This document shows, one piece after another, positions 32,565-42,124 of a stretch of 58,771 nt of DNA. The position numbers and the translations under genes are program-made. The stretch covers positions 1 to 58,771 of the forward strand of contig JAFDZY010000446.1 of assembly GCA_018266685.1 (NCBI GenBank). Reading direction: 5' to 3'. The notes under the pieces were generated by a model, which worked only from the letters and a program-made list of their open reading frames with translations, made no database searches and was not told the origin of the DNA. This stretch comes from Bacteroidota bacterium. Lineage in GTDB: Bacteria; Bacteroidota; Bacteroidia; Flavobacteriales_F; PHOS-HE28. Every line of letters starts with the position of its first letter. Within the stretch, counting starts at the first letter, position 1.

Positions 32565-33608
32565 CTATTCCACCAATACGAACTTGTACATCTCCAACCT
32601 GCCGTAATAGCGCATGCGCAGCGCATACGCCCCGCGCATCCAACTCCCCACGTGAAGCGCCCAATTGCTCCCTGTTATCCTGCCCTGCCAAACAAGCCGG
32701 CCACTGCCATCCAGCACTTGGGCCTCGGCCCCATCCCGGTAGTCTACCATCAACTGGTCCCGTGCCGGGTTTGGGAAAAGCACGGGGCTTTTAACACTTT
32801 GGCTTCCTATTCCCTGTGACCGTTCACAACCGTCAGGGTCGGGTGAAACGCATACCGCATCGATCAAGGTGTATCCACAGGGATACCAGGGAAATACGGA
32901 ATTGGGGTCGGCAAAGTGCAAGGTGTCCGTGAGGGCATTGCTGAAGAATTGGCCGAGCATTACGTACTGGTAGGCGCTGTCCGCCACAAAACTTCCGCTC
33001 ACCAATGTCCATCCCACCGTATCCGCGAGGATCTGCGGATAGGCAATATGTGCATGGTTTGGAGGGGGCGGATATGGATCGCCCCAATTCCAAGGGCGGT
33101 CCTGCATGGTGAACAGCATGCCCACCTTGTCATTGGCCAACCAGATCTGCGGGTATTCGGCATTGCCACCGAAAGCCGCATTCGCCCTAAAGCTGCAGTA
33201 GTAGGTCTGCCCCGAAACCAGCGGTTCCAACAAGGGAGCCATGATCCATTCGCGATACTCATCCACGTCGTTCTGATGGTAGGTGAACATGCCTGCGCAC
33301 GAAGCCCCTTCAAATGGCTCCTGAAAGGTGAGGAAATTCAGGGGCAGCCCGAATGTGCTGCCGTAGGGCAAACAACTTTGCAGGTAATCGGGAGAGCCAT
33401 TTGCACTGTGCCAGCCCAAAGGGCCGGCAATGTCAAAACCGGATTGAGCACAGGAGTCGGATTCCTCAAACCCCGGGTTGGGCACCAGGTTCTGGGCCGT
33501 AGCAATAGCCGGGGTACCGAACCCAATTAGGGCCCCTACCGCTTGCCGAAGGAACCGCGCACCATTCAGGCACATGCCGGTGTTGTTGTTCGTATTGGCC
33601 GAAAGCAT
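32565..33608 (-). CDS. Secreted protein with T9SS type A sorting domain
   Basis: About 347 residues. The signal peptide (…LIGFGTPAIATAQ) is followed by LVPNPGFEESDSCAQSG, a start motif often seen in Bacteroidota surface proteins with a carbohydrate-binding-like jellyroll. The C-terminal ~75 residues (LFPNPARDQLMVDY, ending MYKFVLVE) form a T9SS sorting domain. The start could be 33608 or the ATG at 33575; a TAACTTTC box 14 nt upstream favours 33608. Cys residues at several sites suggest disulfides. Confidence 0.82.
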   Translation of the reverse strand: MLSANTNNNTGMCLNGARFLRQAVGALIGFGTPAIATAQNLVPNPGFEESDSCAQSGFDIAGPLGWHSANGSPDYLQSCLPYGSTFGLPLNFLTFQEPFEGASCAGMFTYHQNDVDEYREWIMAPLLEPLVSGQTYYCSFRANAAFGGNAEYPQIWLANDKVGMLFTMQDRPWNWGDPYPPPPNHAHIAYPQILADTVGWTLVSGSFVADSAYQYVMLGQFFSNALTDTLHFADPNSVFPWYPCGYTLIDAVCVSPDPDGCERSQGIGSQSVKSPVLFPNPARDQLMVDYRDGAEAQVLDGSGRLVWQGRITGSNWALHVGSWMRGAYALRMRYYGRLEMYKFVLVE

Positions 33609-33846
33609 CGTTCCGGTCCGTGAAAGTTACAATGCATGCCGCGAACAGCGTTCATGCATGTCTTCCCTTGCGGCGGCCGGGAGGGGCTATTCACCTTGTG
33701 CGTGAACGCGCTCCGCTGGAGCGCACCTACGGCTGGTCAGGTGGTGCGGCTTCCATGGCGAAGCGGGTTAAAGGTTGTTGAAAACAAAAACGCCACGGCC
33801 TTGGGGCCGCGGGCGGGATTAATACCTTGTAAAGCTGAAAAGCTAG

Positions 33847-33886
33847 CTGTGGCGCTGTGGCGCTGTGGCGCTGTGGCGCTGTGGCG
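33847..33886 (+). repeat. Octamer array CTGTGGCG x5
   Basis: Five perfect tandem copies of an 8-bp unit. It is not inside a credible gene. Confidence 0.85.
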
Positions 33887-34140
33887 CAACGCGCAAGCCA
33901 AGCAAGGAGGCTGAATGGAATTGCACGCTCATGATGCAAAGAATGTAACGGAATTTATGTGGAAAACATGGATGGTTGATAAGTCATGCCATCTGGACGC
34001 AGTGCCTGCTACGAATCGGAGATTTTGGTTGGCGAGACCCTGCGCGGGTGGAGTTGATAAGTCGTGGCGCAGGGTCCGCCATTGTTCACAGTTCCAACTT
34101 GGAGAGGCCTTGCGCGAGTGTAAAGAAGAACTTCCCTTGA

Positions 34141-34330
34141 GGGTGGCTCGAAGTACCTCAAACGGATGGCACGCGAAGCGATCGTTCGCTCAGACAAGGC
34201 GCAGCGAAGAGAGGATACTGGAACGAAGTATCCAACTGAGCTGCAACGCAGTATGAGCGAACGAGGGCGAGCATCCAAAAGAACCTTCTTAACCGATCGT
34301 GCCGCCGGAGCGAGGTACTTTGAACCACCC
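34141..34330. repeat. 190-bp fold-back (MITE-like) element
   Basis: The termini GGGTGGCTCGAAGTACCTC (34141-34159) and GAGGTACTTTGAACCACCC (34312-34330) are inverted repeats with two mismatches. The interior also folds (GGATAC / GTATCC core, and CGTTCGCTCA facing TGAGCGAACG). It has no open reading frame of its own. It differs in sequence from the 17059-17222 element. Confidence 0.65.
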
Positions 34331-34490
34331 TTTTATTGCCCACGGCCGGGACAAAGAACGTGGCGTTGTGAACTGCGGCATAACAACCGCTGCCCTACGA
34401 AACACAAACTTCAACGCCCCCCGTTCCTTCAGCCATCCCACCTTTCCCCAGATCGGTCCGGCCGGTTCCCCACTGCCCCCTACATTAGCC

Positions 34491-34498
34491 GCCCCTGC
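34491..34498 (+). promoter_or_regulatory. Possible -7 box TACATTAG of the TonB receptor gene
   Basis: Resembles TAnnTTTG with one mismatch, followed by CCGCC, 16 nt before the ATG. Confidence 0.25.
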
Positions 34499-34514
34499 AA
34501 GGAAGCCTGTGTAC

Positions 34515-36842
34515 ATGATCCATACTGTTTTCCACCGCCTCGCGCTGGCCTGCGCGCTGGCACTGCCATTGTCCATCCTCGCGCAAACCGGCACCGTGCG
34601 CGGCTTTGTGTACGATGAATCCAACGGTGAGCCCTCCATCTTCACCCCCGTTTCCCTGCGCGGTGCCACGGACCACGGTGCACAGACCGACGTGAACGGC
34701 TACTTCTCCATCAGCAAGCTGCCTCCCGGCCACTACACGCTGCGCGTGGTATACTTAGGCTACGACACGCTCAGCATGGAAGTCGACGTGAAGGCCGACC
34801 AGATCCAAACGGAGAAGCTGTTCCTGAAGAAGACCAGCATCGAGATGAAAACGGTGGTGGTGACCGCCGAGAAGCGGCAGGCACAGAACAACGTGCGCGT
34901 GGGCGTCACCAAGCTCACGCCCAAGCAGATCGAACGGTTGCCAGCCATCGGCGGCCAGGCCGACCTGGCCCAATACATGCAGGTGGTGCCGGGCGTGGTG
35001 TTCACCGGCGACCAGGGCGGACAGCTCTACATCCGCGGCGGTTCGCCCGTGCAAAACCTGGTGCTCATGGACGGCATGACGCTCTACAACCCCTTCCACA
35101 GCATCGGCCTGTTCAGCGTGTTCGACAACGACATCATCCGCAACGCGGACATCATCACCGCCGGCTTCAATGCCGAATACGGCGGCCGCATCAGCAGCGT
35201 GATGGACATCACCACGCGCGACGGCAGCAAGACGCACTTCGGCGGAAAAGTCTCCGCCAGCACCTTCGCCGCCAAAGGCCTGCTGGAAGGCCCGCTGAAA
35301 AAGCAAAGCAAGCCCGGCGAAGGCAGCAGCTCCTTCCTGCTCAACTTCAAGCACAGCTACCTGGACCAGACCAGTAAAAGCCTGTACAGCTACGCCGACA
35401 GCGCCGGGCTGCCGTTCAAATTCACCGACTTCTACGGCAAAGTATCGCTCAATGCCGCCAACGGCAGCAAGGTGAACTTCTTCGGCTTCAACTTCACCGA
35501 CGGCGTGAAGTACCGCGGCATCAGCGACCTGAGCTGGAACAACTGGGGCGCCGGCACCAACTTCGTGCTGGTGCCTTCCGGCAGCGCCGTGCTCATTGAA
35601 GGGGTCTTCGCCCTGAGCGACTATGACATCAAGCTCGCCGAGGGAAGCCTGCAGCCCCGCACCAGCAGCGTGAACAACTTCAACGCCGGCCTCAACTTCA
35701 AGTACTTCATCGGCGACAATGAATTGAACTACGGCATCGACGTTACCGGCGTAAAGACCGACCTGAGGTTCTTCAATGCCCTGGGCTACGAGATCGGTGA
35801 GCAAAGGATCAGCACCGAGCTCGCGGGCTTCCTGAATTACAAACTGCGCTTGGGCAAGTGGGTGCTTGACCCCGGTGTGCGCCTCCAGTACTACGCCACG
35901 CTCGCCGTGCTGAACCCCGAGCCGCGGTTCGGCTTCAAGTGGAACGTGAACGACCGCTTCCGCCTGAAGGGCGCGGTGGGGCGCTACAGCCAAAACCTGA
36001 TCGCCACCAACAACGACCGAGACGTGGTAAACCTCTTCTACGGCTTCATCACCGCACCGGACGACATCCCCGCCAAGCTCACCACCGCCAATGGCACCGT
36101 GCGCGACATCACCGACCCGCTGCAGCGCGCCAACCATGCCGTGCTCGGCTTTGAGTACGACGTGACCCCGAAAGCCAGCCTGAACATCGAAGGCTACTAC
36201 AAGGATTTCCGCCAGGTGACCAACATGAACCGCGACAAGCTCTACAACGACACGCCGGAATTCGCCAACCAGCCGGACGAGCTTAAAAAGGACTTCATTG
36301 TGGAAACCGGCAGCGCCTACGGTGCGGACCTGCTCCTGAAATACGAGAACAAGGGCCTCTACATCTGGGCCGTGTACTCGCTCAACTTCGTGGACCGCTT
36401 TGACGGCACCCGTCTTTACAACCCCATCTGGGACCGCCGCCACAACGTGAACTTGGTGGCCAGCTACACGTTCGGCAAGCACGATAGCTGGAAGGCCAGC
36501 GCCCGCTGGAACTACGGCTCCGGCTTCCCCTTCACCCAAAACCAGGGCTTCTATGAGCGCCTGCCGTTCACCGATGGCATTTACACCGACGTGAACTCCG
36601 CCAACGGCAACATGCAGGTGATCTACGGCCCGCTGAACGACGGCCGCCTCACCGATTACCACCGCCTGGACGTTGGCGTCACCAAAACCTGGAAGATCGA
36701 CCAGTTCCAGATGCTGCAACTGGACCTGAGCGTCACCAACGTTTACGACCGCAAGAACATCTTCTACCGCGACCGCCTCACCGGCGCCGAAGTGGACCAG
36801 TTGCCCATCCTGCCGAGCTTGGGGGTTTCGTATACGTTTTAG
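34515..36842 (+). CDS. TonB-dependent receptor with carboxypeptidase-regulatory-like domain
   Basis: A 775-residue outer-membrane protein. The signal peptide ends LSILAQ. Residues ~26-112 form a carboxypeptidase-regulatory-like domain (VRGFVYDESNGEP, LPPGHYTLRVVYLGYDT), then a plug domain (ERLPAIGGQADLAQYMQVVPG, YIRGGSPVQNLVLMDG) and a 22-strand barrel ending LGVSYTF. It imports a substrate too large for porins; the substrate is unknown. No SusD gene follows, so it is not a typical polysaccharide locus pair. Confidence 0.92.
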   Translation: MIHTVFHRLALACALALPLSILAQTGTVRGFVYDESNGEPSIFTPVSLRGATDHGAQTDVNGYFSISKLPPGHYTLRVVYLGYDTLSMEVDVKADQIQTEKLFLKKTSIEMKTVVVTAEKRQAQNNVRVGVTKLTPKQIERLPAIGGQADLAQYMQVVPGVVFTGDQGGQLYIRGGSPVQNLVLMDGMTLYNPFHSIGLFSVFDNDIIRNADIITAGFNAEYGGRISSVMDITTRDGSKTHFGGKVSASTFAAKGLLEGPLKKQSKPGEGSSSFLLNFKHSYLDQTSKSLYSYADSAGLPFKFTDFYGKVSLNAANGSKVNFFGFNFTDGVKYRGISDLSWNNWGAGTNFVLVPSGSAVLIEGVFALSDYDIKLAEGSLQPRTSSVNNFNAGLNFKYFIGDNELNYGIDVTGVKTDLRFFNALGYEIGEQRISTELAGFLNYKLRLGKWVLDPGVRLQYYATLAVLNPEPRFGFKWNVNDRFRLKGAVGRYSQNLIATNNDRDVVNLFYGFITAPDDIPAKLTTANGTVRDITDPLQRANHAVLGFEYDVTPKASLNIEGYYKDFRQVTNMNRDKLYNDTPEFANQPDELKKDFIVETGSAYGADLLLKYENKGLYIWAVYSLNFVDRFDGTRLYNPIWDRRHNVNLVASYTFGKHDSWKASARWNYGSGFPFTQNQGFYERLPFTDGIYTDVNSANGNMQVIYGPLNDGRLTDYHRLDVGVTKTWKIDQFQMLQLDLSVTNVYDRKNIFYRDRLTGAEVDQLPILPSLGVSYTF

Positions 36843-36896
36843 GCGGTAGTTGCGCAGGCCGTAGGGCATAGGGCATAGCTGGACGAAAGTCCGTGA

Positions 36897-38726
<1,830 letters not shown>

Positions 38727-38902
38727 TTCCGATAATAAAGAAGAATTTCGCGGCCGAAGGGTCTCCTATGGAAGACCGCTGCGGGAGTTATGGAACCAGC
38801 GTGGCCACCGGAAGTCCTGCGGGAGCGCGGATGACCCGGCATCCCTTCGCCAAAGGCTGCAAATAGAGGCCTAAAAAGCGGGGCTGGCCCAGTCCCGGCG
38901 GC

Positions 38903-38910
38903 TATCTTCG
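38903..38910 (+). promoter_or_regulatory. Candidate -7 box TATCTTCG of yidC
   Basis: TAnnTTCG followed by CGGCC, 36 nt before the ATG at 38947. Confidence 0.35.
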
Positions 38911-38946
38911 CGGCCTTTCCACCCAATCCCTGCCTTTCAGCCCCGC

Positions 38947-40842
38947 ATGGACCGCAAATCGATCATCGGCATTGTCCTCATGGTGGCCATCTTCATTGGC
39001 TTCCAGTATTTCACCATGCCCAGCGCCGCAGAACGCGCGCGCATGCAGCATGAGCAGGACAGCATCGCCGAACTGGCCATCCAGAAGCAGGCACAGCACG
39101 CCGATTCCGTGCTGGCCCGCCAGCAACGCAGCACGAACGGCACCACCGCACCCGCCGCCCTTGCCACCATCGACAGCCTCCGCCCCGACAGCGTGAACGA
39201 GGACAGCCTGTTGCAGGCGCACCGCCTGGACCGTTTCGGCATCTTCGCCCCGGCGGCATCCGGCAGCAATGAGGTGGTCACCATCAGCAACAAGCACCTG
39301 CAGGTGGCCATCAACACCTACGGCGCACGGCCCAATGTGATCCGCTTGAAGGACTACAAGACCTACCACGGGCACAAGCCGCTCCTGCTTGCCGCCCCGG
39401 ACAGCGGTGCGTACGAGTACAACTTCTTCATGGGCAGCCGCAAGCTGAGCACGAAGGACATGAACTTTTCCGCGGAAAAGCTCGGTACCACCGGCGTGCG
39501 CCTGAAGGCGGCCACCACGGACCCCTCCAAGTACATCCAGATCACCTACCAGCTGGACAGCACCGACTGGTTCATGAACGTGACCGCCGAACTGGTGGGC
39601 ATGCCCGAAGTGGACCCTCGCAACGTGATGTTCCATTGGAACCTCACCGGCTTCCACAATGAAAAGCACCGGCCCACGGAACTGCAGCACAGCACGGTGT
39701 ACTACAAATACCTCAACGACGACCGCAACTTCCTGAGCGAAACCAAGGACGACACCAAGAAGCTCGAAGCCAAAACAAACTGGGTGGCCTTCAAACAGGA
39801 TTTCTTCACCGTGGCCATGGTGAAGCAGGACGGGTTCGCCAGCAACGGCTCGGAGATCTCCATTACCAACCTGCCCGACGATACGCTGTACACCAAGCGC
39901 TACGACGCCAAGCTCTTCTTCGGGCAGGAACCCAGCAACCACGCCACCCTGGCCATGCGCATGTACCTGGGCCCGAACCAGTACAACACGCTGCGCCGCA
40001 CCGGCATTCCCGAGTTCAGCCGGATCATCGACCTGGGCTGGGGCATCTTCGGCTGGATGAACCGCTTCCTGGTGATCCCGATCTTCCAGTTCCTCAGCCA
40101 GTTCAACCTGAGTTACGGCATCATCATCCTGGTGCTCACCATCGCGATCAAACTGCTGCTGCTGCCCATTGCCTACAAGAACCAAAAGAGCAGCATCCGC
40201 ATGCGCGCCCTCAAGCCGGAAGTGGCCGCCATCACCGAGAAATACGGCAAGGACGACGCCTTGAAGAAGCAGCAGGCCACCATGGACCTCTACCGCAAGG
40301 CCGGCGTAAGCCCCGTGGCCGGCTGCGTGCCCATGCTGCTGCAGATGCCCGTGCTCTATGCCATGTTCCGCTTTTTCCCCAGCAGCATTGAACTGCGGCA
40401 GCAACCCTTCCTCTGGGCCGACGACCTGAGCAGCTACGACAGCATCATGCAGCTGCCCTTCAACATTCCGTTCTACGGCAGCCACGTCAGTCTTTTCACC
40501 CTGCTGATGGCGGCCTCCACCATCATCTACACCATGGTGAACAGCAAGCAGATGCCCCAGCAGGCCGGCATGCCCAACATGAAGGTGATGATGTACATCT
40601 TCCCCGTGATGATGCTCTTCTTCATGAACTCCCTGCCTTCCGGCTTGAGCTACTACTACCTCTTGGCCAACGTGATCAGTATCCTGCAGATGACGGTGAT
40701 CACCAAGTGGTTCCTCAACGAGGACAAGCTGCGCGCCGAGCTCCTGGCCAACATGAAAAAGCCGCGCAAGAAGAGCAAGTGGCAACTGCGCATGGAGGAG
40801 ATCCAGAAACAGCAGCAGCAAGCCGCCAAGAAGCGGCGCTAA
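38947..40842 (+). CDS. yidC: YidC membrane protein insertase
   Basis: A 631-residue protein of the Gram-negative type: one N-terminal membrane helix, a large periplasmic domain (residues ~55-350), then the conserved 5-helix core (IIILVLTIAIKLLLLPIAYK, GVSPVAGCVPMLLQMPVLYAMF, PSGLSYYYLLANVIS) with the usual Arg in the hydrophilic groove, and a Lys/Arg/Gln-rich tail. It inserts proteins into the inner membrane alone or with SecYEG. The complete family length is present. Confidence 0.95.
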   Translation: MDRKSIIGIVLMVAIFIGFQYFTMPSAAERARMQHEQDSIAELAIQKQAQHADSVLARQQRSTNGTTAPAALATIDSLRPDSVNEDSLLQAHRLDRFGIFAPAASGSNEVVTISNKHLQVAINTYGARPNVIRLKDYKTYHGHKPLLLAAPDSGAYEYNFFMGSRKLSTKDMNFSAEKLGTTGVRLKAATTDPSKYIQITYQLDSTDWFMNVTAELVGMPEVDPRNVMFHWNLTGFHNEKHRPTELQHSTVYYKYLNDDRNFLSETKDDTKKLEAKTNWVAFKQDFFTVAMVKQDGFASNGSEISITNLPDDTLYTKRYDAKLFFGQEPSNHATLAMRMYLGPNQYNTLRRTGIPEFSRIIDLGWGIFGWMNRFLVIPIFQFLSQFNLSYGIIILVLTIAIKLLLLPIAYKNQKSSIRMRALKPEVAAITEKYGKDDALKKQQATMDLYRKAGVSPVAGCVPMLLQMPVLYAMFRFFPSSIELRQQPFLWADDLSSYDSIMQLPFNIPFYGSHVSLFTLLMAASTIIYTMVNSKQMPQQAGMPNMKVMMYIFPVMMLFFMNSLPSGLSYYYLLANVISILQMTVITKWFLNEDKLRAELLANMKKPRKKSKWQLRMEEIQKQQQQAAKKRR

Positions 40843-40874
40843 GCCCCGTCCCGCAGCGGCGCGAAAGCAGCACC

Positions 40875-41684
40875 ATGGACGGTTTTACCCGAGGCATCTC
40901 CGGTTTCACCGGTGCCGCCGGGTTCATGCTGCGCCACCGCATGGGCTGGATGTTCCTGGCACCGGTGCTGCTGTGGGCGCTTTTCGCCTTCGGGCTGTTC
41001 CAAGCGGGCAACAGCTTGGCAGACACCGTGCAGGCCTGGGGCGCTGCCCACCTGGACCTTACAGTGCCCGAGGCCCCACGCCAAGGCCTTGCAGGCTATT
41101 GGGATGGCCTGAAGGCTTTCCTTAATGGCGCCCGCGACGTGGTGCTGTGGATCGCCCTGAAGTTGGCCGTGCTGGCGCTGGTTGCACTGGTGGGCAAGTA
41201 CGTGGTACTGGTGCTGCTTTCGCCGCTGCTTTCCTACGCCAGCGAACGCACTGAGGAACTGCTCACCGGAACCTCCGCCTCCTTCTCCCTGCTGCGCTGG
41301 TCACGCGAGGTGGTGCGTGGCATCGGCATGGCGCTGCGAAACGGCTCCCTTGAATTGGGCATCAACGCGCTCGTGTGGGCGGCCACCCTGTTCCTGCCCC
41401 TGCTGGCCCCGCTATCCGCCCTCTTCCTCTGGCTCGTGTCCTGTTGGTTCTACGGCTTTTCCATGTTCGACTACATCCATGAACGCCGCCGGCTTGGCTT
41501 GCGGGCCAGTGTGCGCGCCGCCCGCGAACGGCGCGGCATGGTGCTGGCCAACGGCCTGCTGTTCAACCTGCTGATGAAGGTGCCCCTGCTGGGCATGGTG
41601 GCGGCACCGCTACTGGCTGCCGTGGGCGCCGTGCTGGCGCACACGCCCAAGGCCGCAGCAACCATGCCCGCATCACGTTCGTAA
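40875..41684 (+). CDS. EI24-domain (CysZ-like) membrane protein
   Basis: A 269-residue protein with about four to five membrane helices, similar to the EI24/CysZ family: MFLAPVLLWALFAFGLF, KYVVLVLLSPLLSYASERTEELL, SCWFYGFSMFDYIHERRRLGL. The motif FSMFDYIHERRRLG is the conserved family segment. Sulphate uptake is the role of E. coli CysZ; transfer of that role here would be a guess. It starts 32 bp after yidC and is followed 8 bp later by a small gene, so all three may share a transcript. Confidence 0.82.
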   Translation: MDGFTRGISGFTGAAGFMLRHRMGWMFLAPVLLWALFAFGLFQAGNSLADTVQAWGAAHLDLTVPEAPRQGLAGYWDGLKAFLNGARDVVLWIALKLAVLALVALVGKYVVLVLLSPLLSYASERTEELLTGTSASFSLLRWSREVVRGIGMALRNGSLELGINALVWAATLFLPLLAPLSALFLWLVSCWFYGFSMFDYIHERRRLGLRASVRAARERRGMVLANGLLFNLLMKVPLLGMVAAPLLAAVGAVLAHTPKAAATMPASRS

Positions 41685-41692
41685 TACGGGCC

Positions 41693-42058
41693 ATGCGCCC
41701 TTGGCTTTCTGCATTTGCCGTCTTGGCCGCCACCACCGTATTGGCCCAGCACCCGCACCTCAACGTGCCGCCCAAGGGCTCCCCGGACCGCGTGCAGCTC
41801 TTTGGCTATGTGACGGACAGCCTCACCGGAAAACCGGTGTACGATTGCCTGGTGGAATACTACGGGCGCGACGGCCAGCGGCGCTCCATCTCTTCCGTGA
41901 ACAGTGACGGGCGCTACGCCATGTTCATTCCGGCGCGTACTCCTTTTGAGCTGCGTGTGGAGAAGGAGAACGGCTACTTCAACTTCCAGCGGCGCGTACT
42001 GCCCATCGCCGAGGGCACCTCCCAACTCCGCATGGACCTGGTGCTGCGGCCCAAATAG
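41693..42058 (+). CDS. Small secreted carboxypeptidase-regulatory-like domain protein
   Basis: A 121-residue protein with a signal peptide (AVLAATTVLAQ). The rest is one regulatory-like/immunoglobulin-like domain: VQLFGYVTDSLTGKPVYDCL, VNSDGRYAMFIPART, PFELRVEKENGYFNF. Such domains cap TonB receptors and peptidases; here one stands alone. Function is unknown. Follows the EI24 gene by 8 bp. Confidence 0.75.
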   Translation: MRPWLSAFAVLAATTVLAQHPHLNVPPKGSPDRVQLFGYVTDSLTGKPVYDCLVEYYGRDGQRRSISSVNSDGRYAMFIPARTPFELRVEKENGYFNFQRRVLPIAEGTSQLRMDLVLRPK

Positions 42059-42075
42059 CGCTGCCGGGGAAATGG

Positions 42076-42103
42076 AAGGGGCCGCCTTTTCAGGCAGCCC
42101 CTT
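42076..42103. terminator. Hairpin between convergent genes
   Basis: AAGGGGCCGCCT pairs with AGGCAGCCCCTT (one mismatch), with a TTTC loop, between convergent stop codons at 42058 and 42125. Confidence 0.65.
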
Positions 42104-42124
42104 CGCAGCATGCGTCCCGGCAGC

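Larger units (their letters stand above)
33609..34514. other. Gene-free intergenic region with mixed repeats
   Basis: No convincing coding region. It holds a GCGCTCC/GGAGCGC hairpin (33708-33724), an octamer array, the inverted repeat ACCCTGCGC (34037-34045) / GCGCAGGGT (34067-34075), and a 190-bp fold-back element. Confidence 0.7.

Noticed and set aside
34755-36869. About 700-codon open frame antisense to the TonB receptor
   Set aside because: The composition is His/Val/Ala-rich and low-complexity, typical of an antisense shadow; the plus-strand protein has clear receptor domains.
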